Part shown: positions 18,057-25,227 of the stretch, in pieces
How positions within the stretch are numbered: position 1 is the first letter of the stretch
How the letters are laid out: each line of letters starts with the position of its first letter
Translations under genes and position numbers: made by a program
Assembly (NCBI RefSeq): GCF_014267175.1
Contig: NZ_JACMTR010000002.1
Location: forward strand, 4,861,501-4,925,500
Length of the DNA stretch: 64,000 bases
Origin: Pseudonocardia sp. C8
GTDB lineage: Bacteria > Actinomycetota > Actinomycetes > Mycobacteriales > Pseudonocardiaceae
Direction of reading: 5' to 3'
Notes under the pieces: generated by a model
The model's input: the letters and a program-made list of their open reading frames with translations, nothing else
What the model was told of the DNA's origin: nothing
Database searches by the model: none

Positions 18057-19373
18057 TCACGTCACCAGCGCTCGCACGACGGGCAGCGCCTCGCCGATCA
18101 CATAGAGCGACCCGGTAACTACCGTGAGCGTGCTATCATTCGCCGCCGCCGCGCGGCGCACCGCATCACCCACATCCGCCTCGACCGCGACCGATCCTGC
18201 GCCCACCGCCCGCGCGGCGGCGGCGAGCCTGGCGAGCGGCACCGCTCGCGGTGTCCGGGGCGAGGTGCAGATCACCCAGTCACCAGCCCCGACCCCCAGG
18301 GCACTCAGAAACGCCTCCGGCGCGCGGGTCCCGGTCATACCGACCACCACGGTGCGGGAGACGCCGTCGAACCGCTCCCGCAGCGCCCGTGCCAGCGCGG
18401 TGGCCGCTTCCTCGTTGTGGGCGCCGTCCATCAGCACAGGGCCGGGGGTGTGGACAAGCTCAAAGCGGCCCGAAGCCCGCAGCGCCCCGCAGACCGCCCG
18501 CACCACCTGGTCGGCCACCGGCCGGGCCAGCCACACCTCGGCGGCGGCCAACGCCGTCGCCGCGTTCGCCGCCTGCCACGGTGCCAGCAGACGCAGGAAA
18601 ACGTCGTCATAAGTCGCCCCGGGCGTGAACAGCGACACCGTCCGGCCATCCGCGACCGGCGCGTCGGCGGCCACGCCGAAGTCACGATCCACGGTCACCA
18701 CGCGCGAGGGGCGGCGGCCCAGGAACGGCGGGTGCATGGCCGGGTCCGCTTCGGCTAGCACCACGGTCGCGCCCTCAGGAACCGCGCCAGCCTCAGCCAC
18801 GGCGTTGTCCCACCGCCTGTCACCGAAGTACTCGACGTGGTCGACGCCCACCGACGTGACCACCACCAGGCCGGCGCCGAGCGCGGCGGTCGCGTCGCCG
18901 CTGCCACCCAGACCGGTCTCGACCACCGCGACATCAACACGTTGGTCGGCGAACCAGCCCACCGCGGCCGCGGTCATCAATTCGAACCAACTGGGCCGCC
19001 CCAGCTCTGACGCGGTGCGCTCGTCCGCCACCAGCGGGTCGAGCACCGCCGCCAACTCGTCGTCGGTGATCGTGACACCATCGATGGTGATCCGCTCCTG
19101 CGGCCGGTGCAGATGAGGACTGGTGTACAACCCGACCCGCAGTCCACTGCCCGCCAGCACCGCGGCCAGGATCCGGGCGGTCGTGCTCTTGCCGTTGGTG
19201 CCGGCCACCAGGATCACCGGCACCCGCTGCTCGGGCCGGCCGAGCGTGCGCAGCAGCCGCTCGATGACCACGGTCGTCGGGGCCTGCGACACCACCCCAC
19301 CAGCAGCGACCCCCACCCCCCGCTCATGGTCGACGTGACCGTCCAGCCACTGCCATACCCCGGCGCGCCTCAC
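18057..19373 (-). CDS. folC: Folylpolyglutamate/dihydrofolate synthase (FolC) family
   Basis: This 438-residue Mur-ligase-fold protein has the FolC ATP loop VAGTNGKSTTARIL, TSPHLHRPQERI, ETGLGGSGDATAAL and LMDGAHNEEAATAL. FolC adds Glu to dihydropteroate and tetrahydrofolate. GTG 19373 (VRRAGVWQWLDGH) gives the family-like N-terminus; an ATG at 19433 would add 20 atypical residues. With MurF and Sua5 close by it forms a set of probable second copies of housekeeping enzymes. It is divergent from the TerC riboswitch unit. Confidence 0.82.
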   Translation of the reverse strand: MRRAGVWQWLDGHVDHERGVGVAAGGVVSQAPTTVVIERLLRTLGRPEQRVPVILVAGTNGKSTTARILAAVLAGSGLRVGLYTSPHLHRPQERITIDGVTITDDELAAVLDPLVADERTASELGRPSWFELMTAAAVGWFADQRVDVAVVETGLGGSGDATAALGAGLVVVTSVGVDHVEYFGDRRWDNAVAEAGAVPEGATVVLAEADPAMHPPFLGRRPSRVVTVDRDFGVAADAPVADGRTVSLFTPGATYDDVFLRLLAPWQAANAATALAAAEVWLARPVADQVVRAVCGALRASGRFELVHTPGPVLMDGAHNEEAATALARALRERFDGVSRTVVVGMTGTRAPEAFLSALGVGAGDWVICTSPRTPRAVPLARLAAAARAVGAGSVAVEADVGDAVRRAAAANDSTLTVVTGSLYVIGEALPVVRALVT

Positions 19374-19405
19374 GCCACCGATCCTAGATCCACCCCCGAT
19401 CAACC

Positions 19406-19434
19406 TTGACAGCCACATTCCGGCCAGTGACACT
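19406..19434 (+). promoter_or_regulatory. Promoter of the first TerC unit
   Basis: TTGACA at 19406-19411 is followed by a 17-bp spacer and GACACT at 19429-19434. Transcription would start near 19441, at the 5' edge of the riboswitch. The same layout is found before the second TerC unit. Confidence 0.55.
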
Positions 19435-19557
19435 GCGTGCAGAGGGGAGTACTTCCCTAAGTGTCTGCCTGGTCAATACGGACACCCCATGGTGTCCCCG
19501 GGCGACCGCCCTCACCAGGGTGAAGGAGACCTCGAACGTCGTCCGTGCGCGGAGGTC
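19435..19557 (+). promoter_or_regulatory. yybP-ykoY-type manganese riboswitch (first TerC)
   Basis: The leader has the two signature segments of the yybP-ykoY class: GGGGAGTA at 19444-19451 and GGAGACC at 19525-19531. The class binds Mn2+ and controls TerC/MntP-type exporters. GACCTC (19528-19533) is perfectly complementary to GAGGTC (19552-19557), which covers the ribosome site of terC. This suggests translational control, in which the SD is paired in the ligand-free state and freed when Mn2+ stabilises the aptamer. The fold was judged by eye only. Confidence 0.8.
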
Positions 19558-19560
19558 TTC

Positions 19561-20619
19561 GTGCCCTTTCATCCCGTGGTGTCGTCTCTGTCCGTGGCCG
19601 CGCCCGCCGACTCGGTGGGGTCCTCGTCGATCGGGTCGCCCTGGTTGTGGGTCGCCAGCATCGCCGTAATACTCGGCCTCCTCGTCACCGATTTCGCCGT
19701 CACCCGCCGTCCCCACGAGGTGTCGATACGGGAAGCGATTGGCTGGTCGGTGTTCTATCTCACGCTGCCCGTCCTGTTCGGGATCTGGCTGTGGGCGGTG
19801 TTCGACAGCGGGCCGGCACTGGAGTTCATCACCGGCTTCGTGGTGGAGAAGTCACTGTCGGTGGACAACCTGTTCGTGTTCATGCTGATCCTGGCCGGGT
19901 TCGCGGTCCCGTCCCCCATTCAGCAACGGGTGCTGCTGTACGGCATCGCCGGTGCCCTGGTCCTGCGGGGCATCTTCATCGCGGCGGGCGCGGCGCTGCT
20001 GCAGGCAGGCACCTGGGCGTTCCTCCTCTTCGGCCTGATCCTGCTCGTGTCCGCGGGCAAGATCCTGCACGAGGTGCACACCGGTTCGGCCTTCGCGGGC
20101 CGCGACGTATCCCAGATGCGTATCGTGCGACTGCTCCGCAGGTTCATGCCCGTCACCGACGACTACCGAGGCACCCGGCTGACCGTACGGGAGCACGGAC
20201 GACGCGCGCTCACGCCGCTTGCGGTGGTGGTCGCCGCGGTGTTCGTGACCGACGTGGTGTTCGCCGTGGACTCGGTCCCCGCGGTCTACGGCATCACCGC
20301 GGACCCCTACCTGGTATTCGCCACCAACGCCTTCGCGCTGCTCGGCCTGCGCGCGCTCTACTTCGTGCTCCACGCCACGCTGGCCAAGCTCGTCTATCTC
20401 AACCACGGCCTGGCGGTCATTCTCGCGTTCATCGGTCTGAAACTGGTGTTGCACTGGGCCCACGGAATCTGGCCGGCCACCCCGCAGATCCCCACGCCGG
20501 TCTCCCTCGCTGTCATCGTGGCCATCCTCGCCGTCGTCATCGCGGCGAGCCTGCGCACCCGCCGCCGAGCCGAGCAGCACGTGATTGAGGCCGAGCAGCA
20601 CGTGATTGAGAAGGACTGA
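19561..20619 (+). CDS. TerC/Alx-family integral membrane protein (probable Mn2+ exporter)
   Basis: This is a 352-residue protein with about nine membrane helices. Typical TerC motifs are VVEKSLSVDNLFVFML and VFVTDVVFAVDSVPAVYGIT, with acidic residues inside helices that are thought to bind metal. GTG 19561 is chosen because GGAGG (19551-19555) precedes it and is the element sequestered by the riboswitch; the longer GTG frame from 19489 would start within the aptamer. The C-terminus carries a short tandem repeat (EQHVIEAEQHVIEKD). It probably exports Mn2+ or protects metalloprotein loading. Confidence 0.85.
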   Translation: MPFHPVVSSLSVAAPADSVGSSSIGSPWLWVASIAVILGLLVTDFAVTRRPHEVSIREAIGWSVFYLTLPVLFGIWLWAVFDSGPALEFITGFVVEKSLSVDNLFVFMLILAGFAVPSPIQQRVLLYGIAGALVLRGIFIAAGAALLQAGTWAFLLFGLILLVSAGKILHEVHTGSAFAGRDVSQMRIVRLLRRFMPVTDDYRGTRLTVREHGRRALTPLAVVVAAVFVTDVVFAVDSVPAVYGITADPYLVFATNAFALLGLRALYFVLHATLAKLVYLNHGLAVILAFIGLKLVLHWAHGIWPATPQIPTPVSLAVIVAILAVVIAASLRTRRRAEQHVIEAEQHVIEKD

Positions 20620-20621
20620 CC

Positions 20622-20732
20622 ATGTTCACCATGCTCACCGGATTCCTCATCGACATCGCTGTCACGGCACTCATTCTGCTGGCGTTGGTCATCACCTGCG
20701 CAGCGTTGGTGCCGCCCCGCCCGCCACGATGA
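20622..20732 (+). CDS. 36-residue single-span membrane peptide after TerC
   Basis: A 37-codon frame starts two bases after the TerC stop. It encodes MFTMLTGFLIDIAVTALILL and continues ALVITCAALV before a short PPRPPR tail: one transmembrane helix and a basic C-terminus. Its third codon positions are G/C-rich. Tight spacing implies translational coupling with TerC, so it could be a small partner subunit comparable to other short membrane proteins of metal exporters. No family is known to me. Confidence 0.5.
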   Translation: MFTMLTGFLIDIAVTALILLALVITCAALVPPRPPR

Positions 20733-20864
20733 ACACACGCCGTCCCGGGTGGCGTGTCAGTGTGGGGTGCGAAGCGAGAGGGGCGCTGGTCGTCGCGAGG
20801 TCCTGTCCGCACACCGCCCGGCCACGCCACGTAGCCCTTGCCAGGGCGTGCTTGGTGGTGCTGG

Positions 20865-21018
20865 CGTCGGTGGCGTGAGGTTTCCTGGACCCGCGCGGTG
20901 GGGCGGCGGGTGCCTGCGCCGGATCCGGGTCGGCCAGATCGTGTTGACGACGCGGGGCTTGGTCGTTGAGGTACTCCCCCTCAACGTCGAGAATGACGAA
21001 CTGTGGTTCGTTTACCAA
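20865..21018 (-). promoter_or_regulatory. Orphan third promoter plus yybP-ykoY-like leader, minus strand
   Basis: On the minus strand TTGGTA (21018-21013), a 17-bp spacer and CATTCT (20995-20990) are followed by GGGGAGTA (20979-20972) inside a hairpin CGTTGAG/CTCAACG. The 11-base block TTCGTCATTCT preceding it is the same as in the second TerC promoter. The 3' signature is only approximate (GGAAACCTC near 20880). No TerC or other convincing gene follows before 20732, so it looks like the stranded leader of a lost gene, or a small RNA. Confidence 0.45.
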
Positions 21019-21028
21019 GGGTGGCGAG

Positions 21029-21520
21029 TTATCCGGTGCGGCGACGACGCGGAGGAGTCGAGGCGCCGTCAGCCGAAGCATCACGAGCATCGTCAGGGGT
21101 GGCGGGACCGACGGCGGTGATGAGGTCGGCGATGCGGTGGTGGGCTTCCAGCGGGTGGCGCAGATGGCCGTCGGGGTTGATGCGGTAGTGGTTGCGGCGG
21201 CCGACTTTGGTGCGCTCGATGTAGCCGCCCTGGATGAGGTCGGTGAGGATGAGCTGGACGGCGCGGGTGGTGATGCCGACCTTCTGGGCGATGACGGGCA
21301 GGGTCTGGTGCGGGTCGGCGGCCAGGCAGAGCAGCACGTGGGCGTGGCTGCTCAGGAACATCCACGACCCTGGCGTCTGCGACGCGGCGGCGTCGGCCGG
21401 TTCCGCACCAGCATCCACCACGCCAGAATCCACCGTGCCGGAGTCGGTGGGATCCGAGCCCGCTGGGGTGGGGAGGGCGTGGTCGGGTGGGGGTTCGGCA
21501 GGCCGCATGGGGCCGACCAT
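21029..21520 (-). CDS. Winged-helix regulator, paralogue of the dab-linked regulator
   Basis: This 163-residue protein has a disordered Pro/Asp-rich N-terminus of about 50 residues, then a winged helix: MFLSSHAHVLLCLAAD, VGITTRAVQLILTDLIQGGY, RTKVGRRNHYRINPDGHLRHP. The DNA-binding core is closely similar to the protein at 14255-14554. It sits between the two TerC genes. The palindrome GACGAA...GGTTCG, found at 20995-21010 just past its stop and twice before the second TerC, is a candidate operator. The translation start could also be 21508. Confidence 0.7.
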   Translation of the reverse strand: MVGPMRPAEPPPDHALPTPAGSDPTDSGTVDSGVVDAGAEPADAAASQTPGSWMFLSSHAHVLLCLAADPHQTLPVIAQKVGITTRAVQLILTDLIQGGYIERTKVGRRNHYRINPDGHLRHPLEAHHRIADLITAVGPATPDDARDASADGASTPPRRRRTG

Positions 21521-21596
21521 AAGGCATTCCTTCCACTCTCGATGCCGCTGTCGGCGCGGGGTCCGGATCGGCGGGGAGCTGCTCGACCGGGTGTGA

Positions 21597-22094
21597 TCAG
21601 ACCAGCATCGCGTCGGGCAGGGTGTGCTCGTCTGCGCGGCGGATCCGCAGCCGAGGTTGAGTGAGGCCGAGCAGGTACTGGCAGGTCGCAGGCGTGAGGA
21701 GCTCGGCGCGAGGATGGGCGGGCAACACGAGCACGTCGGCGTCGTGCACTCGGCACAGTCGCAGCAGGGCGGCGGCCACGCGCCGATGCCGGCCGCCCGG
21801 CCCGCGACGGTGATGCCACGCGGTGGTGTGGATCCGCACGCCCCGCTCGGCCAGCCCGGATGACGGGAGCCGTGACAGCGCGGGAGCGAGCGCCGCGGCG
21901 GTGACCTGCTCCCGGCGGACCTGCTGCCAGGCGATCAGCCGCGCGTTGAGCGTGAGCCCCGGCGGCGGGTGCAGCACGGCGAGCACGAGGTGGCCGTGGT
22001 CGGCGATCAGTTCGACCGCCGCGGGCAGCTCGGCGGCCGGCGCGGGATCGGTGGCGTCGACGACGCAGACGAGGGTTGTGCACTGGGCGGGCAT
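21597..22094 (-). CDS. Unrecognised protein, possibly universal-stress-like fold
   Basis: The 165-residue protein starts MPAQCTTLVCVVDATD, then alternates predicted strands and helices (LIADHGHLVLAVLHPP, DADVLVLPAHPRAELL). This is reminiscent of USP/HUP-type Rossmann proteins, although the ATP-binding GxxGxxx(S/T) signature is not seen. ATG 22094 is preferred; ATG 22118 is possible. It lies between the regulator and the second TerC. The assignment is only a fold guess. Confidence 0.45.
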   Translation of the reverse strand: MPAQCTTLVCVVDATDPAPAAELPAAVELIADHGHLVLAVLHPPPGLTLNARLIAWQQVRREQVTAAALAPALSRLPSSGLAERGVRIHTTAWHHRRGPGGRHRRVAAALLRLCRVHDADVLVLPAHPRAELLTPATCQYLLGLTQPRLRIRRADEHTLPDAMLV

Positions 22095-22156
22095 CAGCGG
22101 ACCTGCTTTCCACGGCACGGATCGAGGAGGCCGCGCGCTGGCCTCATTTCCAGATT

Positions 22157-22212
22157 GACGAAGTACGGTTCGCCAGTCAAGCCTTGACAGGCGAACCGTA
22201 TTTCGTCATTCT
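22157..22212 (+). promoter_or_regulatory. Promoter overlapped by a large palindrome, second TerC unit
   Basis: TTGACA (22184-22189), a 17-bp spacer and CATTCT (22207-22212) form the promoter. It is covered by an inverted repeat with 18-bp arms at 22157-22174 (GACGAAGTACGGTTCGCC) and 22190-22207, with one mismatch; the centre is a smaller GTCAA/TTGAC dyad. A protein bound here would block or reposition RNA polymerase, so an operator is more likely than a terminator (no T run follows). Confidence 0.6.
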
Positions 22213-22355
22213 GGTGGTGCGGAGGGGAGTACCCACCACGTCCGGGATCGTCATTACGGCAGTTCGATGGCTGCCCGGTCCCGGCGCCACCGGACCCAGC
22301 GCACGTGCTCTGGCGGTTGGGGAGACCTCCGGTTTCACTCGACGTGACCGGAGGT
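22213..22355 (+). promoter_or_regulatory. yybP-ykoY-type manganese riboswitch (second TerC)
   Basis: GGGGAGTA at 22224-22231 lies in a hairpin TGGTGG/CCACCA, and GGAGACC at 22321-22327 is the second signature. ACCTCCGG (22325-22332) is perfectly complementary to CCGGAGGT (22348-22355), the ribosome site of the following gene. This gives the same SD-sequestration logic as the first TerC leader, with different base pairs (covariation between the two copies supports the pairing). Confidence 0.8.
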
Positions 22356-22363
22356 GCTTGACT

Positions 22364-23413
22364 GTGGTTGTTCCGTTGTGGGCGTGGGCCGCGGTGCTCG
22401 GCGTGATCCTGGTGATGCTCGCGATCGACCTGTTCGCCCACCGCCGCGCACACGTGGTCGGGGTCCGCGAGGCCGCCGCCTGGTCGGCGGTGTGGGTCGC
22501 GCTCGGCCTCGGGTTCGGCGCGATCGTGTGGTGGGCGTGGGGCAGCGAGTTCGCCGCCCAGTACTTCGCGGGCTACGTGATCGAGAAGTCCCTCGCGGTG
22601 GACAACGTGTTCGTCTTCGCGATCATCTTCGGCTACTTCGCCGTTCCCCGCGAGTACCAGCACCGCGTGCTGTTCTACGGCGTGCTCGGCGCACTGGTGT
22701 TCCGGGCGGTGTTCATCGCCGCGGGCTCGGTGCTCATCGCGTCCTTCGCCTGGATCCTGTACGTGTTCGGCGCCTTCCTGGTCGCCACCGGTGTCCGGAT
22801 GGCCGTGCACCGCAACGAGACCATCGACCCCGACCGCAGCGTCGTGCTGCGCCTGTTCCGCAAGGTCATCCCCACCACCGAGGAGTACCACGGGCAGAAG
22901 TTCCTGGTGCGCCAGGCCGGGCGCTGGGTGGCCACCCCTCTGTTGGCGGTGCTGGTGCTGGTCGAGGTCACCGACATCGTCTTCGCCGTCGACTCCATCC
23001 CGGCGATCTTCGCCATCACCCAGCAGCCGTTCCTGGTGTTCACCTCCAACGCCTTCGCCATCCTGGGCCTGCGCGCCATGTACTTCCTGCTCGCCGACCT
23101 GATGCACCGCTTCATCTACCTCAAGCTAGGCCTCGCCCTGGTGCTGGTGTGGGTCGGCATCAAGATGCTGCTGCTCGACCTCTACAAGATCCCCACCTGG
23201 TTCTCGCTGGCCGTGGTCGCCCTCCTGCTCGCCGTCGCCGTCACGGCCAGCTGGATCCGCACCCGCACCACCCCGGCCACCCCAGCGGCTGCCTCTGCCG
23301 ATTCGCTGGCCGGTGCGGAGCCCGACACGGTCACGACCGAGCCAGCCCAAACCGGGGCGGCCGCAGCCGAGACGGCCCCGTCCTCGCCCACTGGCCTGTC
23401 GACGCGCGACTGA
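22364..23413 (+). CDS. TerC/Alx-family integral membrane protein, second copy
   Basis: The 349-residue polytopic protein has VIEKSLAVDNVFVFAIIFGYF and the motif EVTDIVFAVDSIPAIFAIT, with the intramembrane acidic residues of the family. The C-terminal 45 residues are an Ala/Thr/Glu-rich soluble tail absent from the first copy. GTG 22364 lies nine bases after GGAGG; TTG 22358 is an alternative. The two TerC proteins are diverged paralogues, so they may prefer different metals or conditions. Control is by the upstream riboswitch and probably an operator. Confidence 0.85.
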   Translation: MVVPLWAWAAVLGVILVMLAIDLFAHRRAHVVGVREAAAWSAVWVALGLGFGAIVWWAWGSEFAAQYFAGYVIEKSLAVDNVFVFAIIFGYFAVPREYQHRVLFYGVLGALVFRAVFIAAGSVLIASFAWILYVFGAFLVATGVRMAVHRNETIDPDRSVVLRLFRKVIPTTEEYHGQKFLVRQAGRWVATPLLAVLVLVEVTDIVFAVDSIPAIFAITQQPFLVFTSNAFAILGLRAMYFLLADLMHRFIYLKLGLALVLVWVGIKMLLLDLYKIPTWFSLAVVALLLAVAVTASWIRTRTTPATPAAASADSLAGAEPDTVTTEPAQTGAAAAETAPSSPTGLSTRD

Positions 23414-23430
23414 CGCGCGTCGACCGCCCC

Positions 23431-23475
23431 GGTGCCGCCCACCGCTCACTCCCCCCACCAGCGGTGGGCGGCACC
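23431..23475 (+). terminator. Strong hairpin after the second TerC
   Basis: A perfect 16-bp GC-rich stem is formed by 23431-23446 (GGTGCCGCCCACCGCT) and 23460-23475, with a 13-base loop. It has no U run, as is usual in high-GC actinobacteria. It separates terC from the lipoprotein gene. Confidence 0.7.
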
Positions 23476-23513
23476 ACCCCACAGACCCAGCCCATCCGGA
23501 AAGGAACCCGCTC

Positions 23514-23921
23514 ATGCGCATCTCGACTCGATGGACCTCTGTGCTGCTCGGCGTGGGCGTCGTGGCGGCGATCAGCGGCTGCGGCGCTGTCCAGCAGGCC
23601 GGCGACACCGCCGGTTCGGCCGCGGACACCGTGACCGGCGCGGTCGCCGCCGCCGAGGTGTGTAGCGACGCGCTGGCACTGGTCGCCAACCCGCCCGACC
23701 TCAGCGCACCGCAGGCCGCACTGGACCAGGCGCACACCACCGCCACCGAGCTCACCGACCTGGCCGCGACCACCAGCGACACCGACATCGGCCGCGCCAT
23801 CACCGACCTGGCCGCCACCCTGCAGACGGCCACCCTGGACACCCTCACCAGTGCTCCAGCCGCCTGGCTGCAGACCAGGGCCGATCAGGCCGCCGCGCTC
23901 ACCACCGCCTGCGCGCCCTGA
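23514..23921 (+). CDS. Small putative lipoprotein
   Basis: The 135-residue protein has a charged N-terminus, a hydrophobic stretch and a lipobox-like ISGC at about residues 20-23, giving lipidation at Cys. The mature part is Ala/Thr-rich, predicted helical, and contains a second and third Cys (VCSDAL, TTACAP) that could form a disulfide. GGAAAGGA precedes ATG 23514. The function is unknown; it is a cell-surface protein by inference. It lies downstream of a terminator hairpin, so it may have its own promoter. Confidence 0.65.
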   Translation: MRISTRWTSVLLGVGVVAAISGCGAVQQAGDTAGSAADTVTGAVAAAEVCSDALALVANPPDLSAPQAALDQAHTTATELTDLAATTSDTDIGRAITDLAATLQTATLDTLTSAPAAWLQTRADQAAALTTACAP

Positions 23922-24038
23922 CCAAGTAGGGTCACGGGCACGACAGGAAGCAGCCCGTGATGAGCACCGTCGGCGACCCCGCTGAACGTTCGTCGGTCGT
24001 CCCTCCCTTCCAGGTGAGCGGCCCACTCGCAGGCGAGG

Positions 24039-24140
24039 TCAGGTTGTCGAGAGCTCCACCCCAAGCTCCTGGGCGAGGGTTTCCTGGGTGAAGCCGAGAG
24101 CCTCGCGCCGTGCTGCGAGAGCATCTCGTCGTATCGCCAT
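24039..24140 (-). pseudogene. XRE regulator N-terminal fragment
   Basis: A 33-codon frame encodes MAIRRDALAARREALGFTQE, then TLAQELGVELST, before stopping. It is clearly related to the first 30 residues of the XRE/TPR regulator at 25228-26511 (RRDAFAARREQMGYTQESFG), but breaks off inside the HTH. The rest of the gene is not seen, so this is a remnant of a duplicated regulator. The surrounding 23922-24345 holds nothing else recognisable. Confidence 0.6.
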
Positions 24141-24345
24141 AATCACTCCCAGATTCGCTAGCGCACCCACGCTACCCGGCGTTGATCGGACCTGATCAGC
24201 GGCCATGTCAACGACGAAACGGCGGACGTTCACGTCCGGACGTGCGACCCAGACCGCCCATGAAAACGCCAGAGCGGGATGGTGCTTGGGACGATCTGTG
24301 CTTGTCCGCAGGGGCCGCCACCAACTAAAGCCCCGCCCGACAGGA

Positions 24346-24861
24346 TCAGCGCGCCTCGACCGCGTGCTCTGCCGCGAGCCTGCGCACATACGCGCGGATT
24401 CGGTCGCGATCCTCGGGGAACACGCTCTCCCACGATTCGTCCAGGTCGACCCACTTCGGCGGCTGTCCCTTCTCCCCGCCGAGTGGCGCGTCGCGGTTGA
24501 TGACGGCTCCGTAGGACAGGCTCAGCGTTGGCGTCCAGTCGGCGCGGAAAGAGCGGACAGCGACGGCCGCCGGCACTGACAGCAGCTCGCCCAGCAGGCC
24601 GGTCTCCTCCAAGAGTTCACGGGCTGCTGCGGCTCGAGGCGTCTCGCCTGGCTCGACGGTTCCGCCAGGCGGTACCCAGCCTCGCACCCGGTGCCGCACG
24701 AGCAGCACGTGGCGGTGCTCCGGGTCGGTGACCCAGACCTCGGCTGCGAGCGGCTCCAACGCGGTCGAACGTGCGTGTAGCCACGCCTGAGCGTCGTCGT
24801 ACTCGGTCTCGGCAAGGCGAGCATCGACGGCCGCAGCGTCGATCGTCGCCTGGTCAGGCAT
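24346..24861 (-). CDS. NUDIX hydrolase
   Basis: The 171-residue protein has a full Nudix box, GGTVEPGETPRAAAARELLE followed by ETGLLG (about residues 66-91), preceded by strands typical of the fold. The family cleaves nucleoside diphosphates linked to another moiety; the substrate cannot be read from sequence. Its ATG overlaps the end of the upstream gene by eight bases. It is part of a minus-strand operon with the XRE/TPR regulator divergent from the lanthipeptide genes, an arrangement that recurs near actinobacterial RiPP loci. Confidence 0.82.
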   Translation of the reverse strand: MPDQATIDAAAVDARLAETEYDDAQAWLHARSTALEPLAAEVWVTDPEHRHVLLVRHRVRGWVPPGGTVEPGETPRAAAARELLEETGLLGELLSVPAAVAVRSFRADWTPTLSLSYGAVINRDAPLGGEKGQPPKWVDLDESWESVFPEDRDRIRAYVRRLAAEHAVEAR

Positions 24862-25213
24862 CGCGTTCGATGCGCTCGAAGATGTCGATATCCGTCGCCT
24901 TCTGCCAGTCCGGCAAATCGTTCCAGTCCGCGACGTACGACGGCTTCGGCTCGGGGAAGTGCTTGAAGATCTGGCCGATCCAGCACAACGCCACAAAGCG
25001 GCCTTTCTGGTCTGGGGTCAGTTTGGTGGTGGCGCCGTCGGTGGCCTTGATGAAGGCGACGACCTGGTCGTACACGGCGGTCGCGGCGTCGCGTTCCCAG
25101 TCGGGGGTCTGGTCCCACGGGGTGATGTAGCCAGGCTTCGGCTCACCGGGGTAGTGCTTGGTGACTCCGGCGATCCACGCCTCGCGGAACACGCGGCCAC
25201 GGTCGTTGTGCAT
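24854..25213 (-). CDS. Unrecognised protein with two internal repeats
   Basis: The 119-residue protein consists of two similar halves: KHYPGEPKPGYITPWDQTPD and, about 50 residues later, KHFPEPKPSYVADWNDLPDW, each followed by a helix with D.(I/V)..(I/V). The W-(3)-PDW spacing is loosely reminiscent of RyR-type repeats, but I cannot assign it. ATG 25213 has GGAGG seven bases upstream. It is sandwiched between the XRE regulator and the NUDIX gene with overlapping or close ends, so it is co-translated with them. Confidence 0.6.
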   Translation of the reverse strand: MHNDRGRVFREAWIAGVTKHYPGEPKPGYITPWDQTPDWERDAATAVYDQVVAFIKATDGATTKLTPDQKGRFVALCWIGQIFKHFPEPKPSYVADWNDLPDWQKATDIDIFERIERDA

Positions 25214-25227
25214 TCGGTCGTCCTCCA

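Noticed and set aside
22157..22207. Large palindrome as a rho-independent terminator
   Set aside because: It overlaps a good promoter and has no U run; an operator explains its position better.
22354..23634. 426-codon plus-strand frame over the second TerC gene
   Set aside because: Arg/Pro-rich shadow in another frame; TerC motifs are in the frame starting at 22364.
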